From NCBI GenBank assembly GCA_016197185.1, contig JACPWH010000245.1, positions 1 to 33,085 of the forward strand: DNA of 33,085 bases, given 5' to 3'. Source of the stretch: Ignavibacteriota bacterium. GTDB lineage: Bacteria; Bacteroidota; Ignavibacteria; Kapaibacteriales; UBA961. The position numbers and the translations under genes are program-made. The notes beneath the pieces were generated by a model. That model made no database searches, was not told the origin of the DNA, and was given only the letters and a program-made list of their open reading frames with translations. Below are positions 26,301 through 33,085 of this stretch, piece by piece. How positions within the stretch are numbered: position 1 is the first letter of the stretch; each line of letters begins with the position of its first letter.

Positions 26301-27100
26301 CGGTAGGAAATAGAGTTTTGAATGCATGTTATCTTGAAATCGGTGAAAACGCAGCAAATTCAATCCAAAGAATCAACCCGAATACGAGGGTACTCAACAG
26401 CACCATCCGTAAAACTGTTATGAACTTTGAGAGTGAAAAACTTATTGTGAGCAAAGAAGTATTGTATCTCGGGGATATGGCTTCTTATAAAAAATCGAAA
26501 TTCAGAAATACCGAATTCAAAGATCAAGAGAAGCATGTAATGGGAAGTCTGCCTGATGCATTCCCCAATCAACAATTGATTAGTTTCGATTATAATAAAG
26601 ACCAGGCAAACAGTGTTTTGGGGGATACATTATTCCATAGTTTCAAATATGAGGTCAGTTCTCCATTTACTAAAGTTGCTAATTTGTCTGTATTCAAATT
26701 ACCATTCAGCTTTACTAAAACAGGTTTGAGTATTCTGCAAAGTAAGCAGAGGCTTACAAATTTATGCCTGTGGGACAGTCCGTTGGATTTGGATTACGAG
26801 TCAGAAAAGTTCCAAATCATCTTACCGAAGGGTAAGAAATTAACGGAGCTTCCTCAAGCTGTTATAATCTCCAACAAGTATTTTGATTATTCGCTAACAT
26901 TTACCAAAAACCGCAACGAATGTATCGTGAACCGTGAATGCAAGTATAAAACACTGGATATACCTGCAAGTGAATTCAACGATTTCAAAAATGCGATGAT
27001 AAAAGTTGGTGAAGCAGAATCAGTACAGCTTGCCCTACAGGACGGTGAGGAAGAACCAGAGGTAACTCCGACAACCAAACCTAAAAAAGGTAAGAAATAG
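23309..27100 (+). CDS. Large secreted DUF3857/transglutaminase-like protein with TPR regions
   Basis: A 1263-residue exported protein. Domains in order: signal peptide (about 1-22, ending SSAA); TPR-like helices (about 25-150); a beta domain from WSLLGPFENL to about 315, similar to the galactose-binding/PA14-like folds found in such proteins; more TPR-like helices (about 340-650); DUF3857 (about 660-880); and a transglutaminase-like domain with Cys931 in RLGDCKDVS, His973 in FNHCMVKM and Asp992 in TSDMNGF. The order and spacing match the papain-like triad. A basic, proline-rich tail ends KPKKGKK. The biochemical role of DUF3857/transglutaminase proteins is not settled; peptide cleavage or crosslinking in the envelope is the usual guess. 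No T9SS tail is present, so a periplasmic location is more likely. It is divergent from the PLD operon and convergent with 27206. Confidence 0.88.
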   Translation: MKIYLQLFLAVFLLAFSNSSAAPKYDKIWELYTNSKYDEALVLIQEGLIENPKDINLLDMSVNIIKDKGDYKTTIAQMFKLIDAAPNPNPYIQSHYELFSFNSVSSTDEDQFEKVVNEVLENPKLDGTISASLRDELGNYYLARHNRSQAERTYRDIGSVSEWSLLGPFENLMGNGFDKYGEVLEKPQQTAFIGTYNAHISWYPISYNIPGRWIHMEQYCFLPRSIVFAQTFCKSKTDQDVYLRIGISGSLKVYVNDAIVLKENQEINNGIDAMSVKVHLNKGYNRILVQLGNSEGNGRVNFNLRLTNDKYNPIEGLEYSTGYVDYQKATLNVLPSRIDVPYLKYFIDQSKNKDVFEYYNKFKASQIASIIEDLDYLEEVGEELVQKYPNCSDFYSALLGFYSRTGNRTMVSELNEKIKKLEPNSSRTITSKISEAYDKENYTEVSDLLDKYKSVIGTERSYTYRISLLAKLKKNEEFYQTINTAYESYPDNPVFVELKYSMENGEKKNTSAAIDVLSDYLEKHYNMKLFSNYFYLLANSKPQKALVELGQFVSNHDYEVSPSYFALRVYDNEYFKTERINLINRLLTFAPNNSTLFYRRAQAVLSSSVENATKDLKTALEYYPYNYDALALQRTIGSKPNVFDLFQNPDYDKLFAEAKTRSDADIEILLDEDQMVLYDGGATELRKIRMIKSINEKGIDRLKEFNLPYYNNQDFSIEKAEVFKVNGNKLKGEINDNKVVFTNLEKGDAVFLIYKYKDYPIIGLNNQNIHLFPFNSYTYNQKRKITILAHPAYKFTYKSSGFDFKPVVTKVDDFDSYVWEQEKVERIEDEPSMPDYWDVGKYISISSIPDWKYINNWYQVLSNTSTENTKILDRTIKKIFPSGPSGNKLENARLIYEYIVKNVRYSSVWFRNSNLVPQEVSKTLSSRLGDCKDVSLTFKTLAEKVGIKSNIILVNTKDNGTMQYDLPSIEFNHCMVKMNIDNTDYFLELTSDMNGFKTVGNRVLNACYLEIGENAANSIQRINPNTRVLNSTIRKTVMNFESEKLIVSKEVLYLGDMASYKKSKFRNTEFKDQEKHVMGSLPDAFPNQQLISFDYNKDQANSVLGDTLFHSFKYEVSSPFTKVANLSVFKLPFSFTKTGLSILQSKQRLTNLCLWDSPLDLDYESEKFQIILPKGKKLTELPQAVIISNKYFDYSLTFTKNRNECIVNRECKYKTLDIPASEFNDFKNAMIKVGEAESVQLALQDGEEEPEVTPTTKPKKGKK

Positions 27101-27121
27101 CATACGCTACCTATCTCAAAT

Positions 27122-27156
27122 AAAAAAACCGAAATGAATTTCATTTCGGTTTTTTT
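27122..27156. terminator. Bidirectional rho-independent terminator
   Basis: The perfect stem ccgaaatga/tcatttcgg with a 3-nt loop is flanked by seven A and seven T. It serves both the DUF3857/transglutaminase gene (plus) and the beta-propeller gene (minus). Confidence 0.9.
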
Positions 27157-27205
27157 ATATCAGTTAAAAGATGATGGAGGTTTGTTCTTATACATTACAA
27201 GCGAT

Positions 27206-28684
27206 CTAAATAACTATATAATATGTCTTTCCTTGAAAGCGGAAAAAATACATTCCGGCTGAAAGATTTTGAACAGGAATTGGAATAGTTTGTTTTCCTT
27301 CAGGTAGAAAATCTTTGTCGATTGAAGCAGCTATTCTTCCCATGCAATCATATATCTGCATGTGAAAACCACCAACTCTTTCCATATCAAAATGTAAAAA
27401 TCCGTTGGATACATAGCAGCTCTGATTTTCCGGGTAGCTATTCACGTTTTCATGAATACCGGTAATATCCTGAATTGACGTCTTTAGAAGAAATGCCGTT
27501 TGATTTTTAACATTTCCACTAAACAGATTATCACCTGATGTACCACTTAGATAGAGTGCATTGTTATAAATTGCCAAATCTCGGATTTCGTTGTCTTTAG
27601 AATCACCAAACGTATTATATCCAAGGAAATTTCCTGCTGTATCAAACCTAAGGACAAGCATATCATACGCACCACCTGTTGCATACTGTGTTGAATTTGT
27701 CATTCCACCAACGATAACCTGTCCGTTTACAGTTGAAATAGCTCTTGCCGATTCTGTACCCGAACCGCCCCAATAGTGAATCCACTGTTGTTTCAGGTTT
27801 TTATCGAATTTAGCCACAAATACCTGGTTATCCCCTGCTGTTGGCGTAGAGACACCTGTTACATACAGAAATTCACCATCGGAAGTCATTCCCCACGCAT
27901 TTTCCCAATTTAACCAAAACCCTGAACTTCCGAATGTAACCGAATCCATCAACGAGCCGTCTGTCAGCGAAAACTTGCCTAAGAATGCTTTCCCCTCGTA
28001 AAGGTTGGCAATACTTGTCCCCTTGTGAATTCCGCAAGCATAGATTGCCGAATTATCTACCACAAAATGCCCGTCCTGATGTTCAGCAACCTTTGAAATA
28101 CCCCAGTGATTTTTCCAAATGGTAACACCAGTAGTATCGAGTTTCCAAAATCCTGCGTCAGTGTCATAAACCTCTGAAGAAGTATTTGCCCAGCCACCTG
28201 TATAGATTAGATTTCCACGAATCTCCAAGCCGTCCAATTCATCATACCCTCCTGCTTGATCAAGCGTTTTCTTCCAAACAACCTCACCGGATTTTTTGTT
28301 AACTTTTACAAGCAGCATATCACAGGTGGTTATAAAAAGCGGACATTCCCTACCTCCGAAATAGACTGCATCTTCAGATGCGCGAATAACATAGCAATGT
28401 TGAATACCGGCACCGCCAATGAACGTAGGTTTACTCCAAAGTGCATTTCCATTTGCATCAAATTTGGAGCAAAGCATATCGAGTGCATCTCCCGATTTGG
28501 TTTCGGTACTCACTGCCCAATAGACACCCGAAGAATCAGCTTCGATTCCCCATGCTTCAGATTGTCCGTTCGAAATCGGACTAAGCTCTTGTTTATACCA
28601 TTCAGGTTTGATATTACCTTGTGCAAATGTAATAGAGGATGCAAGAACATACATAAAAAAAGTAATGAGTATTATTATACGCAT
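27206..28684 (-). CDS. T9SS-secreted beta-propeller (SBBP-like) protein
   Basis: A 492-residue secreted protein. The signal peptide runs from MRIIILITFFMYVLASS to FAQ. The body is made of beta-propeller repeats of the SBBP/PQQ-like kind, each with a G-rich turn, an (I/L)Y.(G/S)G.. strand and a .KFD..G..(L/Q)W strand (for example VFVAKFDKNLKQQWIHYWGG and DMLVLRFDTAGNFLGYNTFG). The last 70 or so residues, including MQIYDCMGR and LSAGMYFFRFQGKTYYIVI, form a T9SS sorting domain. No catalytic residues are apparent, so a binding or structural surface role is the most that can be inferred. The start is set at ATG 28684 because GGAG lies 5 nt upstream; a GTG two codons earlier (28690) would overlap that spacer. 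Confidence 0.82.
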   Translation of the reverse strand: MRIIILITFFMYVLASSITFAQGNIKPEWYKQELSPISNGQSEAWGIEADSSGVYWAVSTETKSGDALDMLCSKFDANGNALWSKPTFIGGAGIQHCYVIRASEDAVYFGGRECPLFITTCDMLLVKVNKKSGEVVWKKTLDQAGGYDELDGLEIRGNLIYTGGWANTSSEVYDTDAGFWKLDTTGVTIWKNHWGISKVAEHQDGHFVVDNSAIYACGIHKGTSIANLYEGKAFLGKFSLTDGSLMDSVTFGSSGFWLNWENAWGMTSDGEFLYVTGVSTPTAGDNQVFVAKFDKNLKQQWIHYWGGSGTESARAISTVNGQVIVGGMTNSTQYATGGAYDMLVLRFDTAGNFLGYNTFGDSKDNEIRDLAIYNNALYLSGTSGDNLFSGNVKNQTAFLLKTSIQDITGIHENVNSYPENQSCYVSNGFLHFDMERVGGFHMQIYDCMGRIAASIDKDFLPEGKQTIPIPVQNLSAGMYFFRFQGKTYYIVI

Positions 28685-28916
28685 AAACACTCCGTAAAGT
28701 TATAACGAGTTTCAGATAGTTGAAGAGTTTCTTGAAAAATTTCATAATGCCCTTTCGGGGCAGAATATCGGTGGAGTATAACTTGATTGATTTCATTTCT
28801 GTCGATATGTATTCTCAAACGGGAATAAAAATTACGTCAAAAAAATTTAGAAGTTATCACTTACAGAATATCTGACTAAATTAATAAATTCTCAGAACAT
28901 TACCTTCATTCTGAAA

Positions 28917-30149
28917 CTATCTGGATACATGTACAACTAAGCCATTTTCTCCAATTCTTATCAAATAAATTCCTACAGCCCAGGCATGTGTATCAATTTT
29001 GATTTCATTTCCAACTTCACCAGACCAGACTACTTGTCCTAATATATTTGAAATATTTACTGCCCGATTCCCTTTAACGCCCCGTATAGTGAGTTCATTG
29101 CTCGTAGGGTTTGGCATGATTGAAATTTCATCATCAGATGAAAAATTGTCCATATTAACATCGGTTGAAACTTGCCCGGTAATCCATGCTTGCGTCGTTT
29201 CATCTTTGGTAAAATAGTCAAACATCAATGCACCTGATTTGATTTCACCTGCTGTACTAAGATGTAGTCCGTCTTCACCAATATCGGAATCACAGAGCCA
29301 TTGGAGACCATCACTGCGTTTTACCGAACCGTCTGCCCAATTGTATGTACCCCATGTGATAAATGGTATTGATGCAGAAGCACCTTCAAATTCAAATCCG
29401 CTCTCGCCGTTAATTTGGCTTTCAATCAGCCATTTAATCGCCCACCCATTGAGATAGTCTCGCGGATATAACAATCCTTTTCCCGCTGTTGCTCCTGCGG
29501 AAGCATCAGCATAGCCGCTATACGCACGGGCTGTAATATAACATAATTTCAAATTCGGGTACAGTTGTTTCATTGAAATGAGAAGTGTTTTGAAATCTTG
29601 TATAAGCATTTGAGGTGCTTGCGGAAATGTGGTATCACCTGTTTGCGTATTATCCGTTTCAATCCAAGCAATCTGTACTTGTTTATTTGTCAACCCCGAA
29701 TCACTCAATTGTTTTTCAGCTTGCTTCCAATAATTATCATCCTGACTGTTCATCTTCTGAATCCCTTGCCCTCCGATACAGGTATTGATTAGTTTGAGGG
29801 CAGGATTTTTTAAACCAAAAGTATCCATTTGATTTGAAAAGCGCATAAACTCAGTTCGAGGATTTGATGCTCCCACACCAATCCATACTATTTTTCCTGA
29901 TGATGAAATTGCTCCGTTTGCATCCAACAGCTTTATATTCTGCGCTTGTAGAAGAGCTTTAGTTTTATGTGCAGAGGGTCTTAAATTTGTACCGTCGGGA
30001 TAAAGTCCTCCTATAAAACCACGCCATGATTTCCCGCTTAAATCAATCAAGGGAATAAGCCCTGTAGAATCATTTGAGCAGTTTTTCTGTGCAAATACAT
30101 TTAATGCCATTACAACAAAAATTGTAGCAAGAAGTAAGATACTTTTCAT
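28917..30149 (-). CDS. T9SS-secreted SGNH-like hydrolase
   Basis: A 410-residue secreted protein. The signal peptide is about 1-20 (ending VFAQ). The body resembles a secreted SGNH/GDSL-like family: IVWIGVGASN with Ser95 in the place of the block I serine, INTCIGGQGI near 121-130 as the glycine block, and DGLHLSTAGEIKS with Asp293 and His296 as the block V Asp/His pair. The catalytic serine is not in a GDS context, so its assignment is tentative. The tail (IMPNPTSNELTI, NILGQVVW, AVGIYLIRIG) is a T9SS type A sorting domain. An esterase acting on extracellular polymers is inferred. The start is ATG 30149, which has GAGGAG 6 nt upstream; an ATG at 30167 would put that ribosome binding site inside the gene. 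Confidence 0.7.
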   Translation of the reverse strand: MKSILLLATIFVVMALNVFAQKNCSNDSTGLIPLIDLSGKSWRGFIGGLYPDGTNLRPSAHKTKALLQAQNIKLLDANGAISSSGKIVWIGVGASNPRTEFMRFSNQMDTFGLKNPALKLINTCIGGQGIQKMNSQDDNYWKQAEKQLSDSGLTNKQVQIAWIETDNTQTGDTTFPQAPQMLIQDFKTLLISMKQLYPNLKLCYITARAYSGYADASAGATAGKGLLYPRDYLNGWAIKWLIESQINGESGFEFEGASASIPFITWGTYNWADGSVKRSDGLQWLCDSDIGEDGLHLSTAGEIKSGALMFDYFTKDETTQAWITGQVSTDVNMDNFSSDDEISIMPNPTSNELTIRGVKGNRAVNISNILGQVVWSGEVGNEIKIDTHAWAVGIYLIRIGENGLVVHVSR

Positions 30150-30155
30150 TTTTTT

Positions 30156-30161
30156 CTCCTC
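30156..30161 (-). promoter_or_regulatory. Shine-Dalgarno that fixes the SGNH-like gene start
   Basis: GAGGAG on the minus strand, 6 nt before the ATG at 30149. It lies between that ATG and an upstream in-frame ATG (30167), so it argues for the shorter product. Confidence 0.7.
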
Positions 30162-30201
30162 AATCATAAAAGAAGTATTACATTTTTGATGGTACTGATT
30201 T

Positions 30202-30209
30202 CAAAGATA
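30202..30209 (-). promoter_or_regulatory. Candidate -7 element for the SGNH-like gene
   Basis: On the minus strand TATCTTTG fits the TAnnTTTG consensus, 52 nt before the start codon at 30149. No clear -33 TTTG is present. Confidence 0.35.
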
Positions 30210-30301
30210 TAAATTTGGTTTAATATACTGTGAAATTTTATGTGATTTACAAATTTAAAACCAATGCTGTCCTTCTACTTAACAGGTAACCTTTAATAAA
30301 C

Positions 30302-30330
30302 AAAAAAGCCCTGCAATTTGCAGGGCTTTT
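30302..30330 (-). terminator. Rho-independent terminator after the phosphohexomutase gene
   Basis: The stem aaaagccctgca/tgcagggctttt has a 3-nt loop; on the minus strand it is followed by a run of six T. It lies 25 nt beyond the stop codon. Confidence 0.88.
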
Positions 30331-30355
30331 CTCTAAAAAAACATACGATTTCAGA

Positions 30356-31753
30356 TTAATGCAACTTCATTCCTTCATCAAGTATTTCATTAACTTTCGA
30401 GAGAGACTCAGCCTCTGAATAAAAACGAATAAGCGGCTCAGTACCTGATGCACGGATAAGAAGCCAGCCCGTTTCAAGTTGAAATTTGTAGCCGTCACGA
30501 GTATTCGTCGAACTGACATTGAAGCGACCTATTTTAGAAGGTCCTTTTTTGCAGGCATTCAAAATAGCTTTTTTTTGAGCATCGGTAACGATCACATCAC
30601 GGCGAAGGAATCTGTGTGGACCAAATTCCGTATCCAACTCATCACATAGTTGTTTAAGTGATTTTTTACGTGTTGCCATCATTTCGAGCAAAAGCAACCC
30701 ATTGAAGATACCGTCGCGTTCAGGAATATGGATAATTGTTCCCATACCACCGGATTCCTCACCTCCGATTAGAATCTTCTGTTCGTTCATCAGTTTTGCC
30801 ACATATTTGAACCCGACAGGTGTTTCGTGCAGCTTCAACCCCATTTTTTCTACGTATTTATCTACCATCGAGGTAAGTGAAACTGTTTTGACAATAGCTC
30901 CCCGTTTGCGTTTGTCTTCATAGAGATATTTAAGCAAAAGCATAAATATTCTATGGGAATCAACGAAACCGCCGAGGTGATCTACTGCTCCGAGGCGGTC
31001 TGCATCACCATCGGTTGCAATAGCTACGGAGTGTTCACCCAATTTCATTAAATCCATCAAAGGCAGTAAATTGGGTGGAATTGGCTCAGGGTGTCCTATT
31101 TCTCCGAAAGACGGGTTGAAGTCACCGTGGATTTCGTGCACATTCGGGAGAAGCCGTTTCATTGTATTGATTCCCGCACCGTACATCGGGTCATATACGA
31201 TACTCAGACCTGATTCAGTAATAGCCTCAAGGTCAATTTTCTTTTTGATATATCGCAAATAGGATTCTTTAGCATCAAAAGGTCTTATTGCACGTGTGGA
31301 AATGTAGGCATCCATAGATTTGAGGACAACTTTAGGAGGTTTTGCTACGATTTTCTCAAGTTCTTTTTCAATTTCAGCTATTTGTTCGGGGTAAGCAGGA
31401 CCGCCGAAACCTCCCTTTACCTTAAAGCCATTATAAATAGGCGGGTTATGGCTTGCAGTAATAACTATGCCAAGTGTTGCACCTTTTTGTTTAGTATGGA
31501 AAGAAACTTGGGGAGTTGAGGCAAAATCCTCAGTAAGATGAACAACTATCCCTTTGGAGGCAAGAATTTTTGAAGTTTCTTCAGCAAATTCCTTCGACAT
31601 AAATCTTGTATCATAACCAATCACCACTGCCGGGTTTTTGTCTTCAATACGTTTTACATAATTTGCCGTAGCGAGAGCTACAAGCTGTAAATTATCAAAT
31701 GTAAAATCACGAGCAATAACGCCACGCCAACCATCAGTACCAAAAACTATCAT
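30356..31753 (-). CDS. Phosphoglucomutase/phosphomannomutase family protein
   Basis: A 465-residue cytoplasmic alpha-D-phosphohexomutase, the normal family length. It interconverts sugar 1- and 6-phosphates for nucleotide-sugar and polysaccharide synthesis. All four family sites are present: the phosphoserine loop TASHNP with Ser101, the metal loop DGDADR with Asp248, Asp250 and Asp252, the sugar-binding GGEESGG (330-336) and the phosphate-binding RASGTEPLIR (434-443). The motifs cannot distinguish glucose, mannose and glucosamine specificity; the GEESGG form is shared by glucose and mannose enzymes. The start ATG at 31753 has only a weak AGAG upstream, but the protein begins immediately with the conserved FGTDGWRG. 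It follows enolase on the minus strand by 109 nt. Confidence 0.93.
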   Translation of the reverse strand: MIVFGTDGWRGVIARDFTFDNLQLVALATANYVKRIEDKNPAVVIGYDTRFMSKEFAEETSKILASKGIVVHLTEDFASTPQVSFHTKQKGATLGIVITASHNPPIYNGFKVKGGFGGPAYPEQIAEIEKELEKIVAKPPKVVLKSMDAYISTRAIRPFDAKESYLRYIKKKIDLEAITESGLSIVYDPMYGAGINTMKRLLPNVHEIHGDFNPSFGEIGHPEPIPPNLLPLMDLMKLGEHSVAIATDGDADRLGAVDHLGGFVDSHRIFMLLLKYLYEDKRKRGAIVKTVSLTSMVDKYVEKMGLKLHETPVGFKYVAKLMNEQKILIGGEESGGMGTIIHIPERDGIFNGLLLLEMMATRKKSLKQLCDELDTEFGPHRFLRRDVIVTDAQKKAILNACKKGPSKIGRFNVSSTNTRDGYKFQLETGWLLIRASGTEPLIRFYSEAESLSKVNEILDEGMKLH

Positions 31754-31800
31754 GGAAATCTCTTTAAAAAAATAATTGGGGGAAATATTTTGAGATTAAA

Positions 31801-31824
31801 ATAGTATCTAAGCAACGATACTAT
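31801..31824 (-). terminator. Possible weak terminator after enolase
   Basis: The 8-bp stem atagtatc/gatactat has an 8-nt loop and is followed on the minus strand by only TTTT. It is AT-rich, so termination may be partial, allowing read-through into the phosphohexomutase gene. Confidence 0.35.
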
Positions 31825-31862
31825 ATACTGAACACTAAGGGAGTCTTGAGTAGTACCATGTA

Positions 31863-33085
<1,223 letters not shown>

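Noticed and set aside
28748-28763. GC-rich fold-back tgccctttcggggca between two minus-strand genes
   Set aside because: The stem is only about five base pairs and no T-run follows, so a terminator or riboswitch cannot be supported.

Overview
The window reads as chromosome from a Gram-negative bacterium of the Bacteroidota/Chlorobiota group. Five proteins end in a type IX secretion (T9SS) C-terminal sorting domain, there is a TonB-dependent receptor, and several genes are preceded by TAnnTTTG boxes, the -7 consensus known from Bacteroidota. A deep Chlorobi/Kapabacteria-like lineage is my best guess, but no marker in the window settles this. No rRNA, tRNA, CRISPR array, integrase or intact transposase was seen.

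Layout. 1-2153: 3' part of a TonB-dependent receptor, convergent with a T9SS-secreted metzincin-like protease (2246-4996, minus). 5523-6758: membrane-anchored triheme cytochrome c. 6759-7179: non-coding, with a terminator, a nested REP-like inverted repeat and a perfect hairpin. 7180-8444 (minus): panB translationally coupled to a small cytochrome c lipoprotein. 8662-10224: NagZ-type glycoside hydrolase family 3. 10685-14554: a second, longer paralogue of the metzincin-like protease, in opposite orientation to the first and sharing a conserved 54-bp upstream block with it. 14733-17884: an OmpA/PD40 outer-membrane protein followed by an orphan, highly divergent cytochrome b. 18057-20951: T9SS subtilisin. 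20984-23085 (minus): a phospholipase D family protein and a permuted NlpC/P60 (YiiX-like) protein, tightly spaced. 23309-27100: a large secreted DUF3857/transglutaminase protein. 27206-30149 (minus): a beta-propeller and an SGNH-like protein, both T9SS cargo. 30356-33085 (minus): phosphohexomutase and enolase (5' truncated by the window end).

How the genes fit together. Most of the window encodes the cell surface and secretome: nutrient uptake (TonB receptor), secreted proteases, an esterase-like protein, a propeller and envelope proteins. Ordinary central metabolism (panB, phosphohexomutase, enolase) is interspersed. Three isolated redox proteins (triheme cytochrome c, CX4CH lipoprotein, cytochrome b) lie without the partners expected of a complete complex.

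The most unusual observation is the cytochrome b at 16676-17884. It keeps one histidine in each of helices B and D (the b_L/b_p heme pair), but no histidine exists where the b_H/b_n pair should be. It also has PSWY in place of PEWY and about 67 extra residues before helix B. Other points of interest are the two proteases with Gln replacing the metzincin Gly, their shared promoter block, an exact 14-bp promoter match between panB and the subtilase, a REPIN-like structure, a MITE-like inverted repeat and the PLD/permuted-NlpC pair.
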